In this document: positions 14,161 through 27,500 of the stretch, piece after piece | How positions within the stretch are numbered: the stretch's first letter is position 1 | How the letters are laid out: each line of letters opens with the position of its first letter | NCBI GenBank assembly: GCA_037013685.1 | Contig: CM072892.1 | Location: 16,373,501-16,437,500 of the forward strand | Length of the DNA stretch: 64,000 bases | Origin: Acridotheres tristis | Lineage: Eukaryota > Chordata > Aves > Passeriformes > Sturnidae | Reading direction: 5' to 3' | Translations under genes and position numbers: made by a program | The notes under the pieces: model-generated | Database searches by the model: none | Told to the model about the DNA's origin: nothing | The model's input: the letters and a program-made list of their open reading frames with translations, nothing else

Positions 14161-15436
14161 CTATGCCTTCCCTAACGTTGAAGTATGTGTTTTATTTCTT
14201 TTTCTTCATTTAATACATTGAAATATCTTTTATTTTTCATTTTTGCTGAACAGACTTCAATGAAAGAATGGCAAAACTAGTGTAAATTGCTTCAAACAAG
14301 CCTGTGTGGCTGGGATGGGAAGCAGTCTGGGATTTTTGGCTTGGGCCCTTTCCTAGGGGAATTCAGCTGACAGTGACTGTTGGGGCTGGTGGCTGTTGCT
14401 GCTACAAGGCAGGAGCAATGGAGGCCGTGGGCAAGGGATTTCAAAGCCTGGTGCTGGTCCCTCCAGGTGCTTATGCTAACAACATCTACTGCCCCATTTT
14501 GCTGTACTCTGATATAATGTGTTGTCCTTGTTTGTTTTCTAAACACAGAAAAGACTCTGTAAGCCATATTAAGTTATAAATGTGCTCAGTCCTCACAGGC
14601 TCACTTGTTCCCTGCTGCAGCTAACAATGGGTTTCTCGTTCATTACCAAAATATTTCTTATTTACTGTAGAACCTTCTCATTCTAGTTCTGTTCAGGCAT
14701 TGTTTGCAAGACATGACTTGGTCTTTTCAATTCCCAGAAAGGTGATGATTTTTTAGACCACTCTTCTGACTAGAGGAAGAACTCAGCACATTTCAGTGAA
14801 AGATTAGTGGTCCTACCTAAGGGTGAAGTAGAACATTACCAGTTTCTTGAATTTCAGAAGTGTGCTGGGTGCAGCTTTTCTGGGCAGCCTGTATTACATT
14901 GTACCTTCAGGTGTGAGAAGTGGTGGTAAGCTGTAAGAAGTGGGTTGAAGGATGAGAAATGGACTGTCATACTGAAGACTTGGGATGGATGGAGCCTTGA
15001 AAAGGTCTAAGGGAGAGCTACAGAGAAGATATAGATGGTAATCACAGACATAGTGAGGGACACGTAACTTCAAATAAATAAATTAATCCAATATCAGTAT
15101 TCATATTTGAAACCAGTTTTTTTTGGTGAAGTGTATCCTGTTCAGAGAGCTACATAAAGCTTTGGAATCAAGTGCTGCTTTTTGAGGAGGAAGGGGAGAA
15201 TACTGTTCTGAGGTTAATGTTTTAATTCTTTTTGTCTTAGAACACAGGAGACTTGATTCTACAGTGAATCAGGCAGGGAAAAGATAAATTGAAAAGCAAA
15301 ACAAAATATCACATGACATGTGATAAACCTGAATACTTAATGTTGTGTTTGCTTTGGTTAGTTTGTGTTTAAAATTAAGGCAATGTTAGTGACATAAAAT
15401 TATTTCTAATACTTCCTGTATTTGTTATTTTTACAG

Positions 15437-15591
15437 ATGACATGGCAGAGCTTCTTCTTGGGGAGTCCAAATTAGAACAGTTTTTGAAGGAAAATACTCT
15501 TAAACACAGTAGTAGTCCTCGGGGCCCCCAGCCAAAGCTGACTGAGGTCAGGAAACATCTCACGGCAGCACTGGATAGGGGAAATCTCAAG
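15437..15591 (+). CDS. TTC7B: TTC7B exon 2
   Basis: A ttttacag acceptor precedes a 155-nt exon, and a gtatgtaag donor follows. The first two bases (AT) complete a split Asp codon. The exon then encodes 51 residues beginning [18 protein letters not shown] and ending [11 protein letters not shown]. This is the N-terminal helical region, about human residues 41-92. The stretch [11 protein letters not shown] is the most diverged part relative to the human protein I recall, while [16 protein letters not shown] is nearly unchanged. The preceding exon must end in phase 1. Confidence 0.96.
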
Positions 15592-18500
15592 GTATGTAAG
15601 TCGGCATGAGCAAGAATTAGAAAAGTTGAAATTGACTGAAGCGTTGAGGAAGGGTTCCTTAAATTATATTTGCAGATTCTGAAAGGGAGATTAATACAAG
15701 AGAGCGTTTTCTGTCAAAACCTCCTAATGTTCATAACCATTCTGGTCCTTTTACTTAACTATTGTAGCTACTACATCAGCTTACCTCTTCTGTACTCAAT
15801 GTCCATCAAAAGATCAAAAGAAGCTTATTTTACAATCATCTGTAATATTTTGGTTTTGGTGGCTTCTGGAAGTATTTCTCTTTTTTTCCTCTCTTCATTC
15901 CTCCATTATTTCTTTCTTTCAAGACATTTATTCTGCCTTGATACTTTGAAATGGTGTGAATTAAATGTGTAGGCTGTGGAACATATTAAATTTTGATGCT
16001 ATGTTATTTTCAACTGTGCTTGTGGTGTTAGAGAAAGAAGTCATTGGAGTAATTGTGATGATAGGCTACCTTTAAATAGTTTTATCACCTGGCAAAGCTG
16101 GTTTCCAACTGAGAGGTATTTCTGGTACACATGTAAATACACATGTGAATATCTAAAATAACTAGTAATGTTTTTCAGTAGCTTGCTGAAATGAGATTTA
16201 GTGAATTCCCCACTGCTTCAAGCTTCTCAAATATTACACAAGACAGGATTTTGTTCATTTGTTGTGCTGTTAGAAGAAATATTCTGGGAGTGACAGGAAA
16301 CCTAATACCTAATAATTATGAGAAAGAATTAGGTGTATTTTCTCAGGGAAAACCCTTTCTTATTTCTTTTCCTTCTAGTCAGAATTCCTACAAGAAGCTA
16401 ACCTAATAATGGCCAAATTAAACTATGTGGAAGGTGATTACAAAGAAGCTCTGAACACATATGCCAGAGTTGGTGTTGATGACTTACAGCTGACTGCAGT
16501 GCCGCCCTATCGGCTCCGGATGATTGCTGAAGCATATTCTACAAAAGGTAAGGTTGCTCTTTCCAGTATCCTAATGTGGAAATAATTTTTTAAAAGTTAA
16601 TTTACATCTGGTCCAAAGATGAAGAATTTTTTAGTTTGAGTGTCATCTACACAATAGTGGAGTGCCATATTTGTAGATAAAAATAAGAGGATGGTTTGGG
16701 TCCGTCAAATTATTCCAAGTTTATGATAGGTTGCAAGAGTTTTACCTCAATTAATATTCTAACTGTGCTGTTACCTGATCAGATTTTTGAGTGTGTGTAT
16801 TTAAAAGTCCTTTCATATATAGATGTCACAGTAACTGTGGCTAGCTACTAAAGTATTATCACTACTGCTGAAAGTTAAGGGCTACAAAATGCAGTGCAGT
16901 TTTGTGGTGGCTGCGGGCAGAATGGAGAACTTTCATTCATAGTGATGCCTTTTACTGAATGTTAAAATGCTCAGCCTAAGCTAGGTTGCATATCTAAATT
17001 GCCACTCAGTTGAGAAGAGTATTAATAACATGATAACTGACTTAAAGCAATACATCACTTGTGCATTTTAATTTTTGAATTTTTCTAAAATGAATATAGT
17101 TTTTTTAAAAATTCAGAAAGTGAAGGTAATTAAAAATCATTTTCTTTACTACTTTAGTATAGTGAAAATTGTAATGCTGGCCTTGTGTCTTAAGGTGGCA
17201 GTGCCACTTCAGTTTAGAACACTGTAATAGACTTAGGGCTGGTCAGTGTGTTGGGAAAATGGCAATTTGTATGCCAGGAGTTTATTAGAATTTACTGATT
17301 GAAGTGTTTGCCTTGGTCTGCTGTGTTTAAGCATGGATTTGATTGCATATATACTTTTTTTTATAGCAAGAGGAGTGTCAAAGGCAGCAAAAAAATTTGT
17401 GAGAGGCTTCTATAGCTTTGACTGACAATTGATCAAGGATTGTTTCTAATATTAGTCTTGGAAGACAGTGACTGTTTTCCACCAACACAGTCCTCCAGTA
17501 AACATTAGACAAGCATGAATCATGTCCTATAGAGATGTCAAGGAAATAAGGGAACTAACTGGTAGTAGAGACAAAAGGATGCTTCATAAATCTGGTCACT
17601 ATTTAGATTAAAGTGGGAAGTGGGAGTATACTGGGAATTCTTGTATATGATGTATATCTGCTCAGTTTTCTCAAACAGTATCTCTATGGGCTTTAGAGCA
17701 GTGTCTGCTTTGGGTACACTTCCACTCAGGTTTGTGGAATTTGGCCGTTCTTTTTGTTTTTTTTTTTTTTTTAATTTATGAGGATGTCTGTTGAATTTGT
17801 CATGTTCTTTCCATGGACTTGATCAACTTTAAGAACCTAAATTTGCTGTTATCTCCAAGGAATTTAATTGCATCTTTTCCCAGAGCTCAACTCTTCTGGC
17901 TCTGTTTCATTTGGCCTCATAAGGATATGAAACAGTTAAAACCACAGTTGCATAAATTTTGCACATAAAATTAGTATTATGAATTTTACTTTATTCAAAC
18001 ACATAATGTATTAGAAAAGAGAAAAACAGATACCTTTTCTACTCTGGAATGTTTTGTAGGTTCAGAATTAAAAAAAAAAAACAAACGAGAACAGAAACCC
18101 AGCATATTTTCTGTCGAGATGTGTGGATTTTTTTCTTTTGATTTCAAATTTTATTCTTAAAACATTGAAATCTGTCATATGAGGCCTGATTTGTCTTGAT
18201 GGGACTTCATTACTTTTGTCAATTCTATTGGGTCACTGACTACCAGTTTACCTGAGCAAACTATTGGGGTTTTTTTGTTGTTTTGTTCATGTTCAGGCAC
18301 ATCTTTTTTTGCTATTGTGTTTACAGTTTGAATGACATTTTAAGGTGGTTTGGGTTGGAAGGGACTTTAAAGATCATCTCATTCCAAGTGCCCTGCTATG
18401 GACAGGGATGCCTTCCTTCCACTAGACCTGGTTGCTGAAAGCCCCATCCAACCTGGCTGCGAACCCTCCCAGGGATGGGGCATCCACAGCTCCTCTGGAC

Positions 18501-21500
18501 AGTCTGTGCCCTTACAGTAGACAATTTCTTCCTTTCTTTCTTTCTAAACCTGCCCCCTTTCTATTTAAAGCCTTTATCCCTTGTCCTGTCCCTACATGCT
18601 CTTGTAAAATGTCCCTCTCTAGCTTTCTTGAAGGCCCATTTAGGTACTGGAAGATGATTTAAGGTCTGCCTAGAGCCTTCTCTTCTCCAGGCTGAGCAAC
18701 CCCAGCTGTCTCAGAAGATTAAAAAATATAAATTTTCTTTGTTCTCATGGTAGAGGATTGCAAGAATATAGTCTTCTGTGTGTCCTAGAATGAGGTGGTA
18801 ATCACAGAGCAGTCTTAAATTTAGTATTCAAAGTCTGGACAGGCTTAGAGTAGCTGACAACTAAATAGCATATGTTTCTACCCAGCAGTGTACATTTAAT
18901 TCTCACTCTCTTCCCCGTTTCTGGTCGATGTTTTTCTTTCCCCTTTTAAGAGTGACTATAAACTTTACAGTCTGAATTCAGAGTCTCTTCAGAGGTGACT
19001 GAGGCTTGTAAGTATTACCCAACTAAATACAAGTTATTTTTACAGAGATTTTGTGCTTCACTGGGATTTTTATTTCTGCTTGTATGTTCAGGAGTAACTG
19101 AATTGTATAAAGATAAAACTCTTCAGAGTATTTAGATTTTGTTTCTTTGGCAGTTACAGCACCACGTTATTAAGCAGTGAGGGACTGTCCATGCCTGTTT
19201 GCAAGCATTGGCCCAGCTGCCCCATTTAATGTAGCACCATGCAGAGTCAGTGAAAGATACCTGCTGAAATTTCCCCATTTCATTCCAGTTCCAGTGGATT
19301 TCCAGTCTTGTATTCTATTGTGTAGTGGTCAAATACTGATGTTCGTACCACTGAGAAAGGCAGAGAGCAGATAACAAATGGTAGTTTTTTATTGCCTTAA
19401 TATTTTTTCATTATTTGAGGTGGGACCACCTCCATGTACTTAGCTTTTCACTGTGAGGCTTCATTCTGTAACCTCAGAGGTGATAGATTGAGAGGGATGC
19501 ATGAGTTGACATGTTTCTTCTTCTACAGTTGTTACAGGGTACATATATGAGCATATTGCACTGTAACCATACACAGTTCCACAGCTCACAACAAGCCCTT
19601 GGAAATGACCTGCTTTCCAGATGGCTCATCTTACTCCTGCACATGGAACATACAAAGTATGTCTCTCTGTTCTTCACAGCAAAGGAAGGGTCTGTGTGTG
19701 TGTATGGATGCAACAAAAAACAAAATGGATTCAGGGTTAGCTTCAAGCTAAATTTTGCTGGAGTTTTATCTACTGACAGCTAAAAAGAAGGGAAAGAGGA
19801 ACAGCAGAAGTGACAATGGTGGGGAGAAAAAATGGAACATGGAAGAGAAAACCAGAGAACTAAGCCATCTACTGCCTGTGGTACACTCATGAAGAATGTC
19901 CTCACATTTTTATTACATAAATAAGTTAAATGCTTATATACGTGTCTTTAAAAGAATGCTTTTCATTCTTTATGCTTACAGATTTAGTTGAGGACAGCAT
20001 ATTTAGAAGACTATATATGAGAAGAGGCATAATATGGAATGATAGTAAGTCAAGCCAAAGATTCAAAGACTCTCAAACCCAGCAAGGATGATTAAATGAT
20101 TGTTATTATTTTATTGGAAATATCTAGTTAGTGGAATGCTACTTCAGCTCTTCCAAAGAAAGTTTCTCGCCAGATTTGTCAAAATGCAACATTATAAAAT
20201 TTCAACAAAATGTTAAGAAAATCCTATCAACTTACCTTTTGGAATATGTTCTATTTCCATCACATGTGACTCTTTGCCAGCCTCTGATGTGAGGTAAATA
20301 GGCACTTAGTGCCCAAGAAGTGCTGGAAAGTGGTTCCTTCTGTTACTCCTCCTAGGGAAAGTGTGCAAAACTGTTAGTGTGGTGATAAAGGCATGGCTGT
20401 ATTTTATCAGACTGAATAGCTCATGGAGAAGTTGTTTGGTTTTAATTTTTTCCTGGCTTCTGGCAACAAAAATAACTTCTAGTAGCTCTGTCTTGTGCTT
20501 TATCCTGGTTTGAAGAAAAGATGTAGGAAGATCTGATGAAAAGGTATCTACTGCTGTGTCCATTAAAACAAAAGGGAGCAGACTAGCCGTGGGAATGCAT
20601 GAGGTAAAGCCTCAGAAACTTGGTAATAATTCCAATACTTTCCTGTCTTCACTTTTCCTCAAATTCACATGTTAGAAACAGAGTTGTAGAAGAAGATGAT
20701 TTTCTTTTATGTAGTTAACTTCATGGTCTAACATACCTTTTTTACCTTACACTGATGTTTTTGTGTGTATGCCCATTGAATGCAGTTCTGATTACACTGA
20801 GTGTTTTCTTTAAGGAAGAGCTAATTTTGATGCTGTGCCTTCTGAGTAATGATTCTTTATGGGTATGTAGAAGGTGTTGTGTGGGATAGAGTGTTAATAA
20901 AATCATAGTTTTTGTATTAAATGCATAATTTAAAAAAATTCAAATACTCACTTGAAGACATACAGTAAAATATAGTATAAAACATAAATTGAGAAGATGG
21001 ATCTTTTCAAATCAATGGAACACTTAGTATTTGCAAAAACATGAGAATACTTATTTGGGTCTGTTGGTTAGCTTTTCCCCCATCTGCTTGTAAATTCATT
21101 TGACACATAAGCAGAGGAGAAGCATCCAATAAAATGATTTTCTGTAGCAAAATGCCTATGGTTGGAGTTGCCAGCTTGTTTCAAGAGGGTGTGATGAGGG
21201 AGAGAAAAATAGGCGTAAAAGAATGACATTGCTGAGGAGACAGGCAGGTTTGCATGACTGTTGTGGCAGTGTGTTAGCCTGAGAGCAGATGTATGAAATT
21301 GCTGGAGCTGGCTCACTGAAGCTGCTGCCTGTTGGTCACAGGAGCCTGTCATACCTTTAATATGAAATTTTAAGGAGCAGAACAGAAAAAAACAGATTCT
21401 TTTTTTTCTTCTGTCACAAATATAACTTGGATATCAATACCAGTTATTAGAGATGTCTTATGTGGATTGAGCAAAGCTAAGAAATGAGGCTGGGCACGGG

Positions 21501-24500
21501 GAGGAGGAAGGAAAGAAAGTCTTGAGATAGTGGTGATGACAAGCCTTGGCTCAGAGTAAAATATGGAAGTGTTCTGCACATTTCTGGATGTATTAAATAC
21601 TTGGTATTTAAGTATTCTCATAGGAAGGACTACTTTCTGATAGGTAGAGAGGGTTCCCTTGTTCAAAAGGTTAAGTTTGTCTCTTTAGGGTCTATTTGTT
21701 TACTTTCTTCACTAGATCAGTTTAATTGGAAGTGCTCAGTTCTGAGATTGAGGAGGATCTTTAACTCATGAAGAATTGAAATAAGACAAGTTATGAATCC
21801 ATGAAGAAGTAAAGAGTATGTACGTCTTTTTCTTTTCATGTTAAGCTTGTGTTACTAGCTCCAACTTTTCCTACTTCCTTCTTTTCTTTCTTCCAATCAG
21901 AAGAAAAAATTATGTGCTGTTGCCATACAGAATCATGTATTCATAATCCATTTTAATATTGTCTGAAGCTAATAATCCCCTTGGTTTGTGGCCTCTGGGA
22001 ACAGAACAATTAGGTTTCTGCAAGTTTTCAGCAGTATATGAATGAGGTAATATACGGGAAAGCATGCATAGGCATTATTCAAATACTGTGCAGGCGGTAT
22101 CTCCTATGTTTCTAAGCAATTTTGTTTGCTTATGGAAGCAGAGATGAAATGCGTGCACAGTGGGATATTGAGGTGTTATTTTGGGGAGGAGCAACTTGTC
22201 AGGAACTCTGAAATAGTAAGTATTTAACTAGGAAATAAGCTTATTGAAATTTTATGTAATGTAATACTGATACTGCTGCCTAAGTCAAAAGACATAATTG
22301 AAAAAATGAATTTATAATATTTGGCATTACAAATTAGTGACCCTTTCTAAAAATGCTTATAAGAGGAACATAGCAATTTACAGGTCTGACATTTCTTAAA
22401 GTCTGCAATTTTGTAAACTTGATTTTAGTAAAGAAAATGTGTTCATGATTAACACAGTGAGTAGATTCATACACTACTTAAGGTATCTGTCAACATGACT
22501 GTGTGGCATTACAGTAATGAATTCTTGTTAAGTGTGTGAGGGTTGTTCTAGAAGTTAGATTGTGACATTACAGAATTTTAGCCTTATTGTTGCAGGTAAT
22601 TTTACATCTTTATTACCTATATCTTTATTTGAATAACTGTGCTTACATTTAGATGATGCATGTTGAGAAAGGTGAGGCTGTCTTTAGTGCTGCTGACCCA
22701 TATTCAAATTTAATGTTGCATTTACCAAGTTAAATGATTGGCTATTAATTAGTTCTGTTTACAGAAACATGGAAATACTCATTAGGTTCAGTGGCAGTGT
22801 CAAGTGCATGTGGATTGCTACTTTGTAGTTAGGAAAAGATGCTGCACTTGACTTTAATCATATGCAATTGTAATGGGATCTTGTGCACTGCTAGCCTGTG
22901 TCAACAGACACCAAGCAACTCTTCATGGAAGAATGCTAAATGAAAGCTGGTTTGGTAATTGTGCTGGGGATCTCTAGACTCATTAGGCAATGGGTCAAGA
23001 ACTCAGGTCTCCCCCCCACCCCCGCCCCTGTCTTGCTGTGCAAGTGTTGCAGACTGTCAGTGGCATTTTGCAGGCCATGGCTGGGAGGCCTGTGCCTTAG
23101 GGAGTTCAAATTTTCTCCATTAAAACTTTCCTTTCCCCAGACTACATTTATGACATCTGTCCTGCTGGAGCAGGGACTGGGAGGAACCCAGGCATTTGTC
23201 CTACTTTCCTCAGTACTGCTTTTAGCTCTCTTATTTCAAAGCTAAACTCTGAATGAGAATACTGTGTTTCTTATTAAAATAGAATTCTTTAGGACTTGAG
23301 CAATTTGGTGGTGTCTTATTCTTAGTTTCTTCCAATCTTTAGAATTTCTTCAGAATCCTTCCTTTGGCATAATGAAACAAGAATAAAAGTGTTGGGCTCC
23401 AATTTAAAAGTAGTGATTCTGGCCTTCTGTTCTCATGCCACAGGAAGAATGGGTATCACAGTGGAGCTTTGTCTTCTCTCATTAGCAGTCCTTGTAGGAG
23501 CAATCCTGACATTTTACAGCAGAACAGTCTAAATTCCATAGTTAAATAATTTCCTTTCCTCTGAGCAAATAACTTCCTTGATGCCCATTCCGTATACTGG
23601 TGTGCAGCATTTCTACTTTGGGGGAGCATTCAGCAGAGATGTGTTCACTCACTCCAGGATGTGCAACAATAACCAGTCCTTTTTCCAGTTTTCTTGTTTA
23701 GTTTGAACTTTTTCTGCCCCGCCACAAGTTGCCGGCCTGTTAAAGGGCTATACTGTAGCAAGAATTGGCTGGCACGTGGTTATTAAGAAACAAATGCGTG
23801 TGTGGAAAAATACCAATCTCTTCTATTTAAAAGATATTATAAAAGTCTTTCTTAAGAAAATACAAAGATTGGAATGCATTACATTTAGAGGGAAAGTGTG
23901 ACCAATTCTTTCTCAACAAACATTGTGTCTCAGATAACGTTAAAAGAAATCCCATAATATTGTTGTGATTTTATTGACTCCTTGGAATAGTAAGTAGTTA
24001 TTCAATTCAGAAAAAGAGGTGAGTATTTCTGGGTTTTCTCCCTTTTTAACTCTGAGAAACTTCAAGACACTTAAAAGCACTAGCATAACTATGGCATTAG
24101 AAAAGCTGTAGTAATGAAATGACTTTGGAGTTTAAGTATGTGTGATAAAATGCTCTGTTCTGCCCGAAAAGTTGTGCTCTTGTTACCCTGGGTTTAGTCT
24201 AGAATGGAATTTAGTTCTCTGTAAGTAGTCTGTGTTTAAAAGAGTGGGTAGCCAGAAGAGTTTCCCTTAAAATCTGGTGTGCTAAGAGGAGATATTGGCC
24301 TTTTTCCTGGTGCCTTTTCTGGAAAGGCACATATGTGAAACTAGCCATAAAATAGAAGACCTTGCATTTTGACAGTTGTTGGAGACTTCTTTCCTTGAGT
24401 CTTGGCATAATGGGATGGGCAGTACAAGGTAATTTAAAAATCAGAGAAATTATTTTTGTTTCCCTAAATTGTCTAAACCAATAGGCAATCCATACAGTGT

Positions 24501-27500
24501 ATCTGGAGTAACTGTAAAAGATAGTTTATTATGAATATATCTGCTTAGTCTCTATTCTTTATTTCTCTTTTCCTTTATAATAATCACTTTGCAAATATCA
24601 GTAGTGAATTGAAGACAAAAACACTCCCATGCTTTGCTTTCTAAAAAAATTCTTTGCAAGAAAGAAAAATCTTTGATTGAGGACTTAATTAGTCCTTCTC
24701 TTCAGTGGGATTAGCAGTGTATGTTCTAAGTTCAGAAATAAACTGTGGGAGTTTCTTGATAGTAATAACAATATGCTAAACATGAAGTTTCTTTAGAAGG
24801 AGGTGAAAGGGGGCTTTTTGTGTACAGCATTTGGAACACTTACCATGTCATATATCAACACTTTGCATATCACATAGGGAAGACAAAGTGCTGTATACTC
24901 AAATACACTTCGGTTTTAAATGTCTATATAAGGAAAACAGGAAGCAAACCCAGAAATCTTTATGTATTAATGCAACTCTCTCTCTTGAAATAGTGTGTTT
25001 ATTGACTAATGTATAAAACTAGCTTCTTGTTTTTCCTTTGTCCTTTGATTTGTCTACTGGAAACAGTAGATAACAATGGGGTCCATTATTATTTGTGATC
25101 TCTGCAATTTATACAGACAAGGTGCTGGCTGGGATCATGGATAATGATCAGAGACACAATGCTGTAAGTGTGATAGGCCTTACTCTTGTGGTTTTGTTGG
25201 GGTTCTTTTGGATGATCTCAATAGTGGTCTGTGTGGGAAGAGTACTTGGTAAAGATCTGAACTGTGCTGTGGATTCCCTTTCAACCTTAGAGTAACTTTT
25301 AATTGGTTTTAACCAATTAAATGAGTGTTGAATTACTTATGTGAGGACTTCTTAAAAATAGTTTATATCTCGTTCTTGCTGAGGCATCCTCTTTTTTGGG
25401 TAGTGGTCAGTTTCTGCAAATGTGGTGGTGAGGCAGCCTGGTCTTCTATTTGTAAAACATGTTTACTTGGGGTAACCTTGGCCACTGATTTGAGACCATA
25501 GACACAAGACTGTCACTTATTCCAACTGGTAAAACTGTTTAATGTTTGCTTTCTGAACATTTTACAAAGTATGGGTAACTTTTTGAAAATTTAAGGAAAA
25601 CCTTTGCAAGCTACCAAATCATTTAAATGTCAGGAATATTCTTTTGCAGTCCAAATGCTGTTTCTTGTTCTTCTGCTCTTTAGACAAGCAATTTTAGAGT
25701 TACCTTGCAAAACATGTAAACTTAATTAGTATGGACTCGTATTTGTTTCACTGCTTCTCACTTTCTTTTCCCTCAGGAGTCTTCTTGCTTGATATCAGGA
25801 CTAGATATGTATAAGTGTCTTCCCAAATTAAAACTGACCCAGTTTGTTGGAAGCTTTTATCTGAAGATGATTTTAACTGGAAGGGCTTAAACTTAAAACC
25901 CTTGATTATCAAAGTCAACTTGTCATACCAGTTGTCATGATACTCTTCAATGCAGAATAAAATGAAATAATTAAAAGTTAAATAAAGCAATAACTATGGC
26001 CTTTGCAACAAATGCAGCAACATTTTGTAGCAACAACCTGTACTTTATTTCCAAATATCTCTAAGCAGTGTATAAACAGTTAAGGAAATGCTACCCTTTT
26101 GGGGGAGAATGGCAGATTCCTGACTGGCAGGTGTGGGAAGAATCACAAAGGGGAGAACTGACTTGTCTGATTCTGTGACAGGCCTTCAGCACATAATTTA
26201 GGGTGATATGTGTTTTTTTGAATTTCATGTGTTTCTCTATTCTATATGTTACCATTTGCTTGTTCTTGTTTTTGAGGGTCTAATATAATCATCCCTATTT
26301 TAATTAAATTCTTATCATCTCTCAGTATTCTTATGAGGAAGTGGACAGTATACAATGTAATTTTTGTTGCTCTGTATGTATCTATTTAAAATTAAGTAGT
26401 CCTTTTATGTACTTTAATACATTATTATTACATTTTATCTGTATTTAAGAAAAAATTAAATAAATAGTCTGGAGTGACTTGTTTTAATGAAATCATAATT
26501 ATGAAAAGCATAATTTATTAAAGATTTCTCCTCCAGTTGATATGTTTTCATTTTGAATACAGCATTAAATTGCAAATTTTACTTGTGTTATCAAAGCAAA
26601 TACAACATGCAAACCATTCTTTTAAGTGGTCATTTCAGAACAGATCTCCAAATAAACTTCCTTCTCCAAAGCATCACATGCTCAAAATACATATAATTTC
26701 CTGCTTTTAATAAACATACCAGGAAAAAAAAGTGAATACTAGTTACATAGTAGTGTTTCTCTAAGAAGTAGTATTATGTACTTCATCAAAGAACACTAAA
26801 AATTTAGTATGTCCCTGCTGCATTACTTAAAATTTCTGGCTGAACACTGAGGTGTTTTGATATCATAATGAAAATTCTCAGCTAAAATAAGAAAATGTCC
26901 TTATAGTGAGTTTTTCAGATTTAAATATTATAGTTATTGCCATAAACTGTAAAAATAGAAAGAATAAATCTGAGTCAGATCTATAAATATAATATGCTTC
27001 ATGTAGGAGATGGTTTCTCAGAGGCATTGGCTGTTCATAGTATGGGAGAGAAGGAATGAGGAGGAGTGATCCACACACAAATTACCTGGTGCTTTCAGTC
27101 ATTTGATGTATTTATTGCAGTGCATTTATTGTATTCTTTAGTCACCTCTGAGTTTGAAGGTATTTGTGTAGGACACGGCAAACTTTCTATCCAGTATCAA
27201 CCTTACATTTAAATCTTCTTTTGAGAGGGTCTCTTCAAACCTACTGTAGTACAAGGAGACATAACTTTTTTCTGTAGTTAAGCCTTGCAGCTTTGGGGTC
27301 TATTACTTATTTGGACTAAAATATTTCTTGGATGTTTGTGATTTGATTGAAAAATTTAAAAAAAGCAGATTAGTTGATTACTCTAGACTATTCACAAATA
27401 TAGTTGACTTTTAGAGGTATGCTAGGTGAAAACTCTGACATGTCAGAAACACCCAGGGCCTATTGTACTCAGGTTTAGGGGGTTTTTAAGAGACAGACAA

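Larger units (their letters stand above)
1..15436 (+). other. TTC7B: Intron 1 of TTC7B (3' part)
   Basis: The first exon in the window needs one base of a Asp codon from an upstream exon. No sequence encoding the expected TTC7B N-terminus (a short exon rich in Glu and Arg) and no CpG-rich promoter is visible here, so this is read as intron. It holds an LTR-like repeat near 2.05-2.84 kb, CR1 fragments near 7.65 and 13.7-14.15 kb, a CT microsatellite at 11.25 kb and many T-rich tracts. The open frames in this stretch (for example 218-604 and 1663-1845) have no coding signature I recognise. Confidence 0.8.

Noticed and set aside
15670..15972. Hydrophobic 100-residue open frame in intron 2
   Set aside because: T-rich sequence gives Leu/Phe/Ser-rich translation; no splice or family evidence.
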